This document shows, piece after piece, positions 50,060-59,624 of a DNA stretch of 64,000 nt. The translations under genes and the position numbers were made by a program. Source of the stretch: Gammaproteobacteria bacterium (lineage in GTDB: Bacteria; Pseudomonadota; Gammaproteobacteria; Pseudomonadales; Azotimanducaceae). Below the pieces are notes generated by a model, which was not told where the DNA came from, ran no database searches, and saw nothing but the letters and a program-made list of their open reading frames with translations. Every line of letters begins with the position of its first letter. The first letter of the stretch is position 1. Where the stretch lies: contig JAUILI010000001.1 in assembly GCA_030433075.1 (NCBI GenBank), positions 32,044 through 96,043 of the forward strand. Direction: 5' to 3'.

Positions 50060-53000
50060 GTGAAGCAGAAGGCGCCCACCCCCACGAGCCCTAAGCTGAA
50101 GCCCCTGGCCCTATTCCTGGCGGCCACCCTGAGCTTCGGTGGCGGCGTTGCCGAGGCCGCAAACCTCACCACCGGCGTGATTCGCGGCGCCGTGACCAGC
50201 GATGCGGGTCAGGTCCTTGATTCCGCAGAAATTATTATCGAGCACGTGCCCTCCGCGACGGTGAAGCGCACCAAGGTCGGGGACGAAGGCACCTTCTTCG
50301 GCAGCGGCCTACGCCCCGGCGGCCCCTACCGCATCACCGTGCGGGCCCCGGGCTTTGAACCTACGGTGATCGAGGACTACTTCGTGACCACGGGTTCCCA
50401 GCGCGCCCTTTCCCTCGTGCTGAGCGAGCGCGCAGCCATCACGGAAGAGCTCGTGGTGCGGGCGAAGGCCCTCCGCGGCATGGATCTCAACAACGGCCTC
50501 GGCTCCGCCTACACCTCGGAAGACGTCGCCAACCAGCCGGCCACGAAGCGGGACGTCATCCGTACCCTCCTTCGCGACCCCCTCGCCCAATCTGACGGGG
50601 AAGCCAACCTCTCCGTGGCCGGGGTGAACCCGCGCTTCAACGGCTTCGCCATCGACGGGGCGCTGCAGCAGGACGACTTTGGCCTGGGCTCGAACACCTA
50701 CGCCACGGACCGCTCCCCCATCAACATCGACGCCATCGAGTCCGTCTCTCTGCGCGCCGCGGACTACTCCGTGGTGGTGTCGGGCTTCACCGGCGGCCTG
50801 GTGAACGTGACCACGAAGTCCGGGACCAACGAATTCGACGGTAGCGTTTTCTACTACTACCAGGATCCGGACTACATCGGGGACACCTACGCCGGCGACC
50901 GGGAGTTCAACCCCGGCGAGTTCGAGGAAGAGGAGTATGGCTTCACCGTCGGCGGACCGATCCTGAAGGACAAGCTGTTCTTCTTCGTCTCCTACGACGA
51001 ATACGAGAGCTTCTCCTCCAACGACTTCGCCAGCTTCGATCGTGCCAATGGTATTCAGCCGGGATTCTTTGATGCCCTGGCGGCGCAAACGGAAGCCCTT
51101 TACGGCTACAACCCGGGCACCCGTCCGGCCGTGGCCAACACGCCCATCACCTCCGAGCGGACCCTCGGTAAGCTCGACTGGAACATCAACGATCAGCACC
51201 GGGCGTCCCTGACCTACCAGAACACGGAAGAGCTTCGCACCAGCGTCAGCGCCAGCCAGTTCGACAGCGCTTGGTACGACGTTCCCGTGACCGTGGAAGC
51301 CTACACGGGGCAGCTCTTTAGCAACTGGACCGATCAGCTCTCCACGACCCTGCGGGTGAACTACAAGGAGAACGTCAAGGGCCAGGACTGCCGCGCCGGG
51401 GCCGGCGTGGGCCACATCGACTATCAAAACTTCGATCAAGCGGACCTCGTCGGCGGCCCCCTCGAAGGGCTTCTTACGGACGATGGCTTAAACCTCGTCG
51501 GCGGCTGTGACCGCTTCCGCCACTTCAACGCCTTCGAGGATGAGCGGCTGCAGATCTTTGCCTCCGCCGACTACCTTCTGGGCGATCACCTCATCACCGC
51601 CGGCGCCGAGTACGAAGAGTACGATCTCTTCAACGCCTTTGTGGCGAGCTCCCGGGGTCGCTTCCGCTTCTTCAGCTACGATCAGTTCGTGAACGGCGAT
51701 GCCCGCATTGAGTACGTCAATGCGACCAGCAATAACGCCAACGACGCCGCCGCGGCCTGGGGCTTCGAGAAAACCTCCCTCTTCCTCCAGGACACCTGGC
51801 AGCTCCGGGACGACCTCGAGCTCAACCTCGGCCTGCGCTACGAGACCTTCTCCCAAAGCGACGCCCCGGCCTTCAGCCAGGACCTTCGGGATCGCTACGG
51901 CATCTCCAGCGCCGCCAACATCGATGGCCTCGACCTGATCCAGCCCCGGGTCGGCTTCCGCTGGACCGGCCTGCCCCGCACGGAGGTCACCGGCGGCTTC
52001 GGGCTCTTCGCCGGCGGCGATCCGAAGGTGTGGATTTCCAACGCCTTCCAACCCCTCACGGTCTTCGCGCGCACCGACGCAAACATCAGCAACCTCAGCA
52101 CCATCCCCCAGGTGCTGCTCGATAACGTCGCCGCCGGCACGGGCGTGCCCATCGACGTCATCAGCGAAGACTTCGAGGTGCCCTCGGACTGGAAGGCCTC
52201 CCTTCGGGTGGACCACACCTTCGATGCCAAGATCGGCGACTTTGATCTCGGCGATGACTACACGGTGACCGCTCAGGTGCTCTACACCCAGGTTCGGGAC
52301 GGTTTCCTGTGGACCAACCTCGCGCAAACGGAGCTCGCGGAAACCCAGCCCCTGGGCGTGGCTCCGGACGGCCGCCCCATCTACGCTGATCTCGATGACC
52401 TGAACATCGCCAACGTGACCCAGCTTGGGAACTACGACGAAGGCGAAAGCACGGTCATGACCCTAGGCCTCTCCAAGCGCTTCGACAATGGCTTCGAGTT
52501 CCAGGTGAGCTACGCCTACCAGGACGTGGAAGCGGTCACGGAAGGCACCTCGAGCCGGGGGATTTCCAACTGGCGCGGCATCGTTGCCGTGGACCGGAAC
52601 AACCCCCAGCCCCGCGTATCCCCCTTCGAAGTCGAGCACGCCTTTAAGGTGAGCCTGGGCTACGAGCGGGAGTTCTTCCGCGGCCTGCGCACGCGCCTTG
52701 ATGTCTTCGGTCAGATCCTGCGCCAGGATCCCTACACCCTCACCTACGACATCAACAACACCAACCATCTCTTTGGCCGGGCTGGCCTCGGGGAAGGCCC
52801 CTACGACAACAACCCGCTCTACGTGCCCAATGGGCGTAACGATGCGGCCGTGGTCTACGGGGAGAACTTCGACGTTAACGGCTTCTTCGCCTACCTCGAC
52901 CGCAAGGGCATTCCCGCGGGCGTCCAGGCCGTGAACGCCCAGAGCAGCGTCTGGAACAACATTTGGGATCTCCGTCTACAGCAGGATCTGCCCTCCATCC

Positions 53001-53338
53001 CGGGCCTTGAGCGCTACGTCGGGGAGAACCGGATCAAGCTTCAGCTGGATATCGAGAACTTCCTGAACCTGCTGAACGACGAATGGGGCACCTTCTCGAA
53101 CGGCCCGAGCTTCGGCCAGGCCAACATCGTGCAGGCGGACCTCATCAGCGCAGCGGATCTCGCCGCCAACGGCGTCAACGGGGCCACGGCCCTCACCGGG
53201 GATGCGGTGCGTACCACCTGCGTTAGCCAAGCGGCCTGCGTCTATCGCTACAACGACTTCGACGCCGATCCCACGGGCTTCGACAGCGCCGGTAACTCGG
53301 TCTATCGGATCCGCCTCGGCATCCGCATGGAGTTCTAA
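50060..53338 (+). CDS. TonB-dependent receptor, Oar-like, with carboxypeptidase regulatory-like domain
   Basis: 1092 residues. A signal peptide (PLALFLAATLSFGGGVAEA) is followed by a CarboxypepD_reg-like beta domain (about 36-120: TGVIRGAVTSDAGQVLDSAEIIIEH), a plug domain (about 130-265, with RFNGFAIDGALQQDDFGLGS and GGLVNVTTKSGTNEFDGSVF), and a long beta-barrel ending RIRLGIRMEF, whose terminal Phe is the barrel-assembly signal. The layout is that of Oar-type transporters, which move large substrates such as peptides, proteins or glycans. GTG 50060 follows AAAGGAGA. It stands alone on this strand and ends in a strong terminator. Confidence 0.94.
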   Translation: MKQKAPTPTSPKLKPLALFLAATLSFGGGVAEAANLTTGVIRGAVTSDAGQVLDSAEIIIEHVPSATVKRTKVGDEGTFFGSGLRPGGPYRITVRAPGFEPTVIEDYFVTTGSQRALSLVLSERAAITEELVVRAKALRGMDLNNGLGSAYTSEDVANQPATKRDVIRTLLRDPLAQSDGEANLSVAGVNPRFNGFAIDGALQQDDFGLGSNTYATDRSPINIDAIESVSLRAADYSVVVSGFTGGLVNVTTKSGTNEFDGSVFYYYQDPDYIGDTYAGDREFNPGEFEEEEYGFTVGGPILKDKLFFFVSYDEYESFSSNDFASFDRANGIQPGFFDALAAQTEALYGYNPGTRPAVANTPITSERTLGKLDWNINDQHRASLTYQNTEELRTSVSASQFDSAWYDVPVTVEAYTGQLFSNWTDQLSTTLRVNYKENVKGQDCRAGAGVGHIDYQNFDQADLVGGPLEGLLTDDGLNLVGGCDRFRHFNAFEDERLQIFASADYLLGDHLITAGAEYEEYDLFNAFVASSRGRFRFFSYDQFVNGDARIEYVNATSNNANDAAAAWGFEKTSLFLQDTWQLRDDLELNLGLRYETFSQSDAPAFSQDLRDRYGISSAANIDGLDLIQPRVGFRWTGLPRTEVTGGFGLFAGGDPKVWISNAFQPLTVFARTDANISNLSTIPQVLLDNVAAGTGVPIDVISEDFEVPSDWKASLRVDHTFDAKIGDFDLGDDYTVTAQVLYTQVRDGFLWTNLAQTELAETQPLGVAPDGRPIYADLDDLNIANVTQLGNYDEGESTVMTLGLSKRFDNGFEFQVSYAYQDVEAVTEGTSSRGISNWRGIVAVDRNNPQPRVSPFEVEHAFKVSLGYEREFFRGLRTRLDVFGQILRQDPYTLTYDINNTNHLFGRAGLGEGPYDNNPLYVPNGRNDAAVVYGENFDVNGFFAYLDRKGIPAGVQAVNAQSSVWNNIWDLRLQQDLPSIPGLERYVGENRIKLQLDIENFLNLLNDEWGTFSNGPSFGQANIVQADLISAADLAANGVNGATALTGDAVRTTCVSQAACVYRYNDFDADPTGFDSAGNSVYRIRLGIRMEF

Positions 53339-53360
53339 GCGAAACGCTTAGAAGACGACG

Positions 53361-53392
53361 AAAAAGGGTCGGCCTCTGCCGACCCTTTTTTT
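53361..53392. terminator. Bidirectional intrinsic terminator
   Basis: The stem GGGTCGGC / GCCGACCC (53366-53373 and 53378-53385) with loop CTCT is flanked by AAAAA on the left and TTTTTTT on the right, so it can end transcripts from both sides. It closes the TonB receptor gene on the plus strand. The hyuB stop codon (53391-53393) lies within its T-run. Confidence 0.92.
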
Positions 53393-54971
53393 ATGGGCGA
53401 CGCTCTGGCGCCCTCTCACCGTAGCCCCCGCCCCCGGGGGTTTCGATGGTGAGCACATCCCCCGGCGCCACTTCGCAGCTCACCTTCCCGGGCAGCGCCA
53501 CGCCATTTAAGACGTTGCGTCCCGGCTGCCCCGCCTCGCCGCCGGCGAGGCCCCAGGGGGCGAGGCTCCGCCGCTCCGTAAGGAGGGTCAGGGTCGCTGG
53601 CGCCAGGAAAGCATAGCGGCGAAGGACCCCTTCCCCCCCGGCGTGACACCCCGCGCCGCCGGAGCCACGGCGAAGGCCGTAGGCAAGCACCCGCAGGGGA
53701 TAGTGAAGCTCTACGCTTTCAATGGGGGTGTTGAGGGTGTTGGTCATGTGGCTGTGCTGCGCCGAGGCCCCGGGGCCCCTAGCCGAGGCGCCGTGCCCCC
53801 CAGCCAAGGTTTCATAGTAGTCCCAGGGGTTATCACCGGTGGCGCCAAGGGCTAGATTGTTCATGGTGCCCTGGCTCGCCGCGGGCATGCGCGTAGGGAG
53901 GGCCTGGGCCAGGGCCCGAAGCACCACGTCCACCACCCGCATGGAAGTTTCCACGTTCCCTGCGGCCACCGCCGCCGGAGCCTCCGCCGCCAGCAGGGAG
54001 GGTCGGGGAAGGACCAGTTCGATGGGCCGAAAGGCGCCAGCGCTCGCCGGCGTTTGGGGCGGCATAAGACAGCGGAAGGCGTAGAACACCCCCGCCGCGG
54101 TCACCGCCGCCGGACAGTTCAGGTTGCCCGCCACCATGGGCGCAGAGCCCGTGAAGTCCACCGTCGCCTGCCCCCCTTCCAGGGTGATGGCTACCCGGAG
54201 CGGGATGGGCTCGCTGGAAAAGCCGTCGCTATCGAGCGCGTCCTCGGCTTCAAAGCGCCCCTCCGGAAGCGCCGCCAGGGCCTGGCGGGCGAGGCGTTCC
54301 CCATAGTCATGAAGGGCCAGCACCCCCGCCGCGAGGGCTTCCGCGCCCCCCTCCTTCTCCGCGAGGGCCGCCAGGGCGGTCGCCCCGGCCTGGGCGCTTG
54401 CGAGCTGGGCGGCGAAGTCTTCGAGGCCCGGCGCCGTGCGCCAGGCCTCGCGGCTGGGGCGTGGCCCCCGAAGGAGGCTAGCGAGCGCTGCGAAGGTGGC
54501 CTCGGGCATGACGCCCCCGCGCAGGAGGTAGGTGGGAGCAAGACACAGCCCCTCCTCCTCAAGGCGTTGGGACAGGGGCATGGAGCCGGGGACCGCGGCA
54601 CCGATATGGGCGTGGTGAGCGCGGGTGACAGCGAAGCCGAGGAGGGTCCCGGCGAGAAACGCCGGCACCACCACGGTGACATCGGGAAGGTGCGTGCCCC
54701 CGAGGAAGGGATCGTTGAACACCACCGCATCCCCCGGGGCCCAGGGGAACTGGCGCACCACATCGCGAAGGGCGTAGGCCATGCTGCCAAGGTGCACGGG
54801 GATGTGGGCGGCCTGGGCAAACAGCGCCCCCTCAGCGTCAAAAAGGGCGCAGGAGTAGTCGAGGCGATCCTTGATATTCGGCGACAGCGCGGTGCGCCGA
54901 AGCACCACGCCCATCTCTTCACAGAGGGCGCCAGCGCGGTGCGCCAGGAGCGCCAACGCGATTCCGTCCAT
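53391..54971 (-). CDS. Hydantoinase B/5-oxoprolinase-type subunit (HyuB)
   Basis: 526 residues of the HyuB family. It has [33 protein letters not shown] at the N-terminus, then [32 protein letters not shown], and at the C-terminus GGYGERA. It would be the half of an ATP-dependent hydantoinase, oxoprolinase or acetone-carboxylase-like enzyme that normally pairs with HyuA, but no HyuA is next to it or elsewhere in the window. The open frame runs on to 56330 over argD; ATG 54969-54971 with GGGAG upstream is the family-typical start. It diverges from argD. Confidence 0.9.
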   Translation of the reverse strand: MDGIALALLAHRAGALCEEMGVVLRRTALSPNIKDRLDYSCALFDAEGALFAQAAHIPVHLGSMAYALRDVVRQFPWAPGDAVVFNDPFLGGTHLPDVTVVVPAFLAGTLLGFAVTRAHHAHIGAAVPGSMPLSQRLEEEGLCLAPTYLLRGGVMPEATFAALASLLRGPRPSREAWRTAPGLEDFAAQLASAQAGATALAALAEKEGGAEALAAGVLALHDYGERLARQALAALPEGRFEAEDALDSDGFSSEPIPLRVAITLEGGQATVDFTGSAPMVAGNLNCPAAVTAAGVFYAFRCLMPPQTPASAGAFRPIELVLPRPSLLAAEAPAAVAAGNVETSMRVVDVVLRALAQALPTRMPAASQGTMNNLALGATGDNPWDYYETLAGGHGASARGPGASAQHSHMTNTLNTPIESVELHYPLRVLAYGLRRGSGGAGCHAGGEGVLRRYAFLAPATLTLLTERRSLAPWGLAGGEAGQPGRNVLNGVALPGKVSCEVAPGDVLTIETPGGGGYGERAPERRP

Positions 54972-55051
54972 GCGTTCTCCCGCAGGGCCCCCGTTACGCC
55001 CCTCAGCAGCCGCTAAAGCCGCAGAAAGCTTGAAGAAAGGGCCTAGATAAA

Positions 55052-55080
55052 TTGCCTCCAGGGTGGGCGCACCGTAGCAT
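55052..55080 (+). promoter_or_regulatory. Likely argD promoter
   Basis: TTGCCT (55052-55057) and TAGCAT (55075-55080) are 17 bp apart, each matching 4 of 6 consensus bases. The predicted start point near 55087 would place the hairpin at 55089 at the very 5' end of the transcript. Confidence 0.45.
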
Positions 55081-55088
55081 ACGCGCTT

Positions 55089-55118
55089 GGCGACATTTGG
55101 GTCGCCGTTTTGTTTTTT
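55089..55118 (+). promoter_or_regulatory. Terminator-like hairpin in the argD leader
   Basis: GGCGAC / GTCGCC (55089-55094 and 55101-55106, 6-nt loop) is followed by GTTTTGTTTTTT and, directly, by the argD ribosome-binding site GAGGAG. No plus-strand gene ends here, so it is not clearing up after a neighbour. It could be an attenuator or a 5'-end stabilising stem. Confidence 0.5.
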
Positions 55119-55130
55119 GAGGAGTGGGTC

Positions 55131-56297
55131 GTGGCTTCCGCCTCCGTGATGAATACCTATGCGCGTCTTCCCGTGGCCTTCGTCAGCGGCGCCGGTGCGC
55201 GGCTGACCGACGAGGACGGCCAGAGCTACCTCGACGCCCTTTCCGGCATCGCGGTCTGCGGCCTGGGCCACGCCCATCCCGTGGTCGCCGAGGCCATCGC
55301 GGAGCAAGCCCGAACCCTGATCCACACCTCCAATCTTTACCGCATTCCTCTGCAGGAGCAGCTGGCCGATCGGCTGTGCGCGCTCACGGGCATGAAGCAG
55401 GCCTTTTTCGGCAATTCCGGCGCCGAAGCCAACGAAGCGGCGATCAAGCTCGCCCGGCTCTATGGTCATCGCAAGGGCGTCACCAACCCGGCCATTATTG
55501 TGATGGAAGGGGCCTTCCACGGCCGCACCATGGCCACGCTGACGGCCACGGGCAACCGCAAGGTGCAGGCCGGCTTCGAGCCCCTGGTCCCGGGCTTCGT
55601 GCGGGCCCCCTTTGGCGACTTGGCTGCGGTGGAAAGCATCGCCGAGCATCAAAGCAATGTGGTGGCCGTGTTTGTGGAGCCGATCCAGGGGGAAGGCGGC
55701 ATCGTCGTGCCGCCGGCGGACTACCTCCCGGGGCTCCGGGCGCTGTGCGACGCCAAGGGCTGGCTGCTTATGCTCGATGAAGTACAAAGCGGCGCCGGGC
55801 GCACGGGGCGCCTCTTCGCCCACGAACACGCCGGGATCCTGCCGGACGTGCTGACCACGGCGAAGGGTATCGCCAATGGCTTCCCCATCGGCGCGGCCCT
55901 CACCGGCGGCGCCGCCCATGAGGTGCTGGGCCCGGGGACCCACGGCTCCACCTTTGGGGGCAACCCCCTGGCCTGCGCGGCCGCCCTCGCCACCCTCTCC
56001 GTGCTCACCAACGGCGACACCCTGCCTCGGGTGGCTGCCCTCGGGGAGCGCATGCAAAGCCGCTTTAAGCAAGCCCTCGCCGGCGACAACCGGGTGCGCG
56101 AAGTACGGGGCCAGGGTCTGATGCTGGGCATCGAACTCGCCGAGGCGCCGGAGCGCTTCGTGGAGCGCGCGCTGGAAGCCCGGCTCCTTCTGAACGTCAC
56201 CCAGGGAAAGGTCATTCGCCTTCTCCCGCCTTTCATTCTGACGGACGCCGAGGCCGACCACATCGTCGACCAGGTCGTCGAGCTCATCCGCAGCTAA
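55131..56297 (+). CDS. argD: Acetylornithine aminotransferase
   Basis: A 388-residue class III PLP aminotransferase that converts N-acetylglutamate semialdehyde to N-acetylornithine in arginine synthesis (often also succinyl-DAP in lysine synthesis). It has GIAVCGLGHAHP, FFGNSGAEANEAAIK, AFHGRTMATLTATG, EPIQGEGGIVVP, LMLDEVQSGAGRTG and TTAKGIANGFPIGA, whose Lys binds PLP. The start GTG 55131 is six bases from GAGGAG; ATG 55149 is possible. argF follows 31 bp downstream on the same strand, so they form an argDF operon. The leader carries a terminator-like hairpin. Confidence 0.94.
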   Translation: MASASVMNTYARLPVAFVSGAGARLTDEDGQSYLDALSGIAVCGLGHAHPVVAEAIAEQARTLIHTSNLYRIPLQEQLADRLCALTGMKQAFFGNSGAEANEAAIKLARLYGHRKGVTNPAIIVMEGAFHGRTMATLTATGNRKVQAGFEPLVPGFVRAPFGDLAAVESIAEHQSNVVAVFVEPIQGEGGIVVPPADYLPGLRALCDAKGWLLMLDEVQSGAGRTGRLFAHEHAGILPDVLTTAKGIANGFPIGAALTGGAAHEVLGPGTHGSTFGGNPLACAAALATLSVLTNGDTLPRVAALGERMQSRFKQALAGDNRVREVRGQGLMLGIELAEAPERFVERALEARLLLNVTQGKVIRLLPPFILTDAEADHIVDQVVELIRS

Positions 56298-56328
56298 CTC
56301 TGCGCATCGCGCAGCAAGGACCCTAGGC

Positions 56329-57240
56329 ATGACGCTGAAGCATTACCTATCGGTGGCGGACTTTGATCTCGCCACCCACGAAGCCCTCATTGATCGCGCC
56401 ATGGCGCTCCGCACGGCCCACGCCGCGGGGCAGCACGAGGCCACGCTGAAGGGCAAAACCCTGGCCATGCTGTTTGAGCAGGCCTCCACCCGCACCCGGG
56501 TGGCCTTCGAGGCGGGCATGGCCCAGCTCGGGGGCCACGCCATTTTCCTGTCGGCCCGGGATACGCAGCTGGGCCGGGGGGAGCTGGTTGAGGATGCGGC
56601 GCGCGTGCTCTCGGAAATGGTCGACGTGGCCATGATCCGCACCCCGGATCAGACCAAAATCGATAACTTCGCCCAGGCTGCCACCATCCCCGTCATCAAT
56701 GCCATGTCCTCTCGGGAGCATCCCTGCCAGGTGCTCGCGGACATGCAGACCTACTACAGCCATCGGGGCCCCATTCAGGGCAAGCGCGTGGCCTTCATTG
56801 GCGACGGCTTCAATATGTGCCAGAGCTACGTCATCGCCTCCCATGTCTACCAGTTTGACCTGGCCGTAGCCTGCCCCCGGGGCTTCGAGCCCAACGCGGA
56901 ATGGCTCCGTCGCTACGGCGATCGCACCACCCTGGGCCACGACCCGGAAGCCGCCGTGGAGAACGCCGATCTTGTCGTCACGGACGTCTGGTCCTCCATG
57001 GGCCACGAGGATCAACAGCTACTGCGTCTGCGCCGCTTCCAGGGCTTCCAGGTAAACCAGCGGCTGCTCGATCGCGCCAAGGACGATGTGCTCTTCATGC
57101 ACTGCCTCCCCGCGCACCGGGGGGAGGAGATCTCCGAGGATCTGCTCGAAGACCCCCGTTCCGTGGCCTTCGAAGAGGCCGGCAATCGGCTGCACTCCCA
57201 GAAAGCGCTGCTGGAGTACCTGCTGAAGGACGCGGGCTAG
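56329..57240 (+). CDS. argF: Ornithine carbamoyltransferase
   Basis: A 303-residue enzyme that makes citrulline from ornithine and carbamoyl phosphate. The carbamoyl-phosphate loop is STRTR (53-57), the HPCQVLAD motif lies in the middle, FIGDGFNMCQS and DVWSSMGHEDQ bind ornithine, and HCLPAHRGEE contains the catalytic Cys. The length suits the anabolic enzyme. ATG 56329 follows AAGGA. It is cotranscribed with argD and shares its TAG as a CTAG with the convergent GGDEF gene. Confidence 0.95.
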   Translation: MTLKHYLSVADFDLATHEALIDRAMALRTAHAAGQHEATLKGKTLAMLFEQASTRTRVAFEAGMAQLGGHAIFLSARDTQLGRGELVEDAARVLSEMVDVAMIRTPDQTKIDNFAQAATIPVINAMSSREHPCQVLADMQTYYSHRGPIQGKRVAFIGDGFNMCQSYVIASHVYQFDLAVACPRGFEPNAEWLRRYGDRTTLGHDPEAAVENADLVVTDVWSSMGHEDQQLLRLRRFQGFQVNQRLLDRAKDDVLFMHCLPAHRGEEISEDLLEDPRSVAFEEAGNRLHSQKALLEYLLKDAG

Positions 57241-58007
57241 CGCACGGGACCTGCCCAGCACAGCTGTCCGGGCCCCCGAGCTTTTGCCCGCCCCAGGGCC
57301 TCGTCGGCCCGGGCCAGGGCCGGGGCCAGGGGCCCCTCAAGGGGCGCGAGGCCCGCGCAGAAGGACAGCCCCTCGGCGGTGAGCGCCCGGAGCACGGCCT
57401 CAAGGTAGGCCTCGGCCGGCCCAGCCGCCCCCGACGCCGCGTTGCCCAGCGCAGCCTCACCATAGAACACGAGAAACTCGTCTCCCCCCATGCGCACCAC
57501 GGGCGCGGCCCCCAGGGCCTCGGTCAAGCGCCGCAGGGCCGCATCCCCCGCCCCCTGCCCCCGGGCGCGATTGAGCGCCTTGAAGCCATCGATATCCAGG
57601 TAAATGAGTACCCCACCCCGGGCCCCCAGCTCGGCCTCGAGCTGGGGGAGGCGGTGGCGATTGAAGGCGCCGGTAAGCGCGTCGCGATGGCTTTCGCGCT
57701 CCAGGGCGGCCAGGCGCGTCTCCTGACCTTGGCGCCGGTGGTGAAGGGCCAGGAGGGCGGCGCCCCAGGCGAGCCCTGCCGCGGGATAACCCGCGAAGGC
57801 CAGCGCCCCGGCGCCGCCAAGGGCCAGAAGCCCCGCGCCCAGCCAACCCACGCGCGGGGACGGAAGCGGGGGCAACCGCAGCTGCGCGGGTAAAAGAAGA
57901 AGCGCCGCCGGAAGCGCCCCGCCGGGGGCCTCAAGCGCCAGGCCCCAAAGCAGGGCCACACCGAAGACCGTGAACATCATGATGGCCGCGTCCCTGCGTC
58001 CGCTCAT
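57237..58007 (-). CDS. GGDEF-domain diguanylate cyclase
   Basis: 256 residues. Three to four N-terminal membrane segments (about 8-85) are followed by a GGDEF domain: SHRDALTGAFNRHRL, VLIYLDIDGFKALN, and the active-site RMGGDEFLVFY with an intact GGDEF, so it should make c-di-GMP. No RxxD product-inhibition site is seen five residues before GGDEF. No sensor domain is apparent except the membrane part. ATG 58005-58007 has AAGGAATC upstream. It lies 43 bp after glpK on the same strand and could be co-transcribed. Confidence 0.9.
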   Translation of the reverse strand: MSGRRDAAIMMFTVFGVALLWGLALEAPGGALPAALLLLPAQLRLPPLPSPRVGWLGAGLLALGGAGALAFAGYPAAGLAWGAALLALHHRRQGQETRLAALERESHRDALTGAFNRHRLPQLEAELGARGGVLIYLDIDGFKALNRARGQGAGDAALRRLTEALGAAPVVRMGGDEFLVFYGEAALGNAASGAAGPAEAYLEAVLRALTAEGLSFCAGLAPLEGPLAPALARADEALGRAKARGPGQLCWAGPVR

Positions 58008-58050
58008 GGGGATTCCTTAGCGCCGAAGCGCCCTTAAGCTGCGATGGTTG

Positions 58051-59532
58051 TTACGCGCTCCGGGTGAGGGCCACGGCGCGGCGCCAGCCCGCAAGGGCGG
58101 CGCCTACCTCATCGGCGCTGCGCTGGGGCTCAAAAGCCCGATCTAGCTGCCACTGGGCCCGCACCTGCTCGGGTCCCGGGTAGTGACCCGCCCCCAGGGC
58201 AGCGAGGGCCGCAGCCCCGGCAGCGGTGAGCTCCGCCAGCTGGGGACGCTCCACGGGCAGCTCGAGCGTATCGGCCAGAAGCTGGCAGAAGGCGTCATTC
58301 ACCACCATGCCGCCGTCGATGCGCAGGCGAGCGGGGCGCGCCCCATCTTCGCTCATGGCGTCGAGGAGGTCCCGCATCTGGAAGGCCACGGAGGCCACGG
58401 TCGCCGTCACCAGCTCGTCGCGTCCCGTGGCCAGGGTCATCCCCGTCACCAGGCCCCGGGCGTCCGGATCCCAATGCGGGGCCCCGAGCCCCGCGAAGGC
58501 CGGCACGAGATAGACGCCCTTGGCATCCCCCTGGGTGCGAGCAAGGATCTCCGCCGTTTCCCCCGTGGAGGCAATTACCCCGAGGCGGTCGCGGAGCCAC
58601 TGGACCGCAGCTCCGGCGACGAAGATGCTGCCCTCGAGCGCGTACTGGCGCACGCCGCCAAGCTGCACGGCCACGGTGGTGAGCAAGCGATGCTGAGAGA
58701 GGCGCGCCTCCGTACCGCAGTGACTCATGGCAAAGCAGCCCGTGCCAAAGGTGCTCTTCGCATCCCCCGGCGCCAGGCAGGCCTGGCCAAAGAGGGCCGC
58801 CTGCTGATCCCCCGCGACCCCAAAGATGGGCACGGCGGCCCCAAGGTGCGCCGGCACCACTTCGCCGAAGAAGCCCGCGCTATCCCGGACCTCCGGGAGC
58901 ACCGCCAAGGGAATGGCTAGGGCCTCGCAGAGTCCCGGGGACCACGCCCCGTCATGAATGTTCCACAGGAGGGTTCGGGAGGCATTGGTAGCATCCGTCG
59001 CGTGTACCGCGCCGTCCGTGAGGCGGTAGATAAGCCAGCTATCGATGGTGCCAAAGGCCAGGGCCCCGGCCTGCGCCCGGGCCCGCAGGGACGGATCCTG
59101 GTCCAGGAGCCAGGCGAGCTTGGTGCCGGAGAAGTAGGGATCGAGGCAGAGCCCCGTTTCCGCCATCACCTGGGGCTCGAGGCCCTCAGCGCGCAGCGCT
59201 TCGCAGCGCTCGGCAGTGCGCCGATCTTGCCAAACAATGGCCGGGGCGACGGGTTGCCCCGTGGCCCGATCCCAGAGCACCGTGGTTTCCCGCTGATTGG
59301 TGATGCCGACGGCCAGCAGGTCCTGAGCCGAAACGCCCCCCTTGGCGAGGGCCTCCCGGGCCACGGCGAGGGTGGTTTGCCAAATTTCCTCCGCGTCGTG
59401 CTCTACCCAGCCGTCGGCGGGGTAGGCCTGGGCAAAGGGGGTTTGGGCCACGGCCAGCACCGCGCCGCCGTCATCGAAGAGAATCGCCCGGGAGCTGGAG
59501 GTCCCCTGATCTAGAGCCAGAATCGGTCGCAT
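58051..59532 (-). CDS. glpK: Glycerol kinase
   Basis: A 493-residue FGGY-family sugar kinase (E. coli 502) that phosphorylates glycerol. The N-terminal ILALDQGTSSSRAILFD is typical, with FAQAYPADGWVEHDAEEIW, AVGITNQRETTVLWDRATG, GVAGDQQAALFGQACLAPGDAKSTFGTGCF and LRIDGGMVVNDAFCQLLAD. Together these are diagnostic. ATG 59530-59532 has GGGAGGAGAACGCC upstream. No glpF or glpD is adjacent. Its promoter must lie in the region upstream to about 59640, next to the nrdA control region. Confidence 0.95.
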   Translation of the reverse strand: MRPILALDQGTSSSRAILFDDGGAVLAVAQTPFAQAYPADGWVEHDAEEIWQTTLAVAREALAKGGVSAQDLLAVGITNQRETTVLWDRATGQPVAPAIVWQDRRTAERCEALRAEGLEPQVMAETGLCLDPYFSGTKLAWLLDQDPSLRARAQAGALAFGTIDSWLIYRLTDGAVHATDATNASRTLLWNIHDGAWSPGLCEALAIPLAVLPEVRDSAGFFGEVVPAHLGAAVPIFGVAGDQQAALFGQACLAPGDAKSTFGTGCFAMSHCGTEARLSQHRLLTTVAVQLGGVRQYALEGSIFVAGAAVQWLRDRLGVIASTGETAEILARTQGDAKGVYLVPAFAGLGAPHWDPDARGLVTGMTLATGRDELVTATVASVAFQMRDLLDAMSEDGARPARLRIDGGMVVNDAFCQLLADTLELPVERPQLAELTAAGAAALAALGAGHYPGPEQVRAQWQLDRAFEPQRSADEVGAALAGWRRAVALTRSA

Positions 59533-59624
59533 GGCGTTCTCCTCCCTTATTCATCCCTAGCCACCCCTTGCGCCCTCGGGATGCGCTTTTTCCTGATGCT
59601 ACCGGGTCACTCGACGAGCGGTTA

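Noticed and set aside
54972..55130. ArgR box or arginine leader peptide upstream of argD
   Set aside because: No match to the ArgR palindrome and no short frame with arginine codons; only a GTG-GGC-GCA-CCG-TAG mini-frame is present.
54972..56330. Open frame extending hyuB to 979 codons
   Set aside because: The added part is antisense to argD. The HyuB family start with a ribosome-binding site is at 54971.
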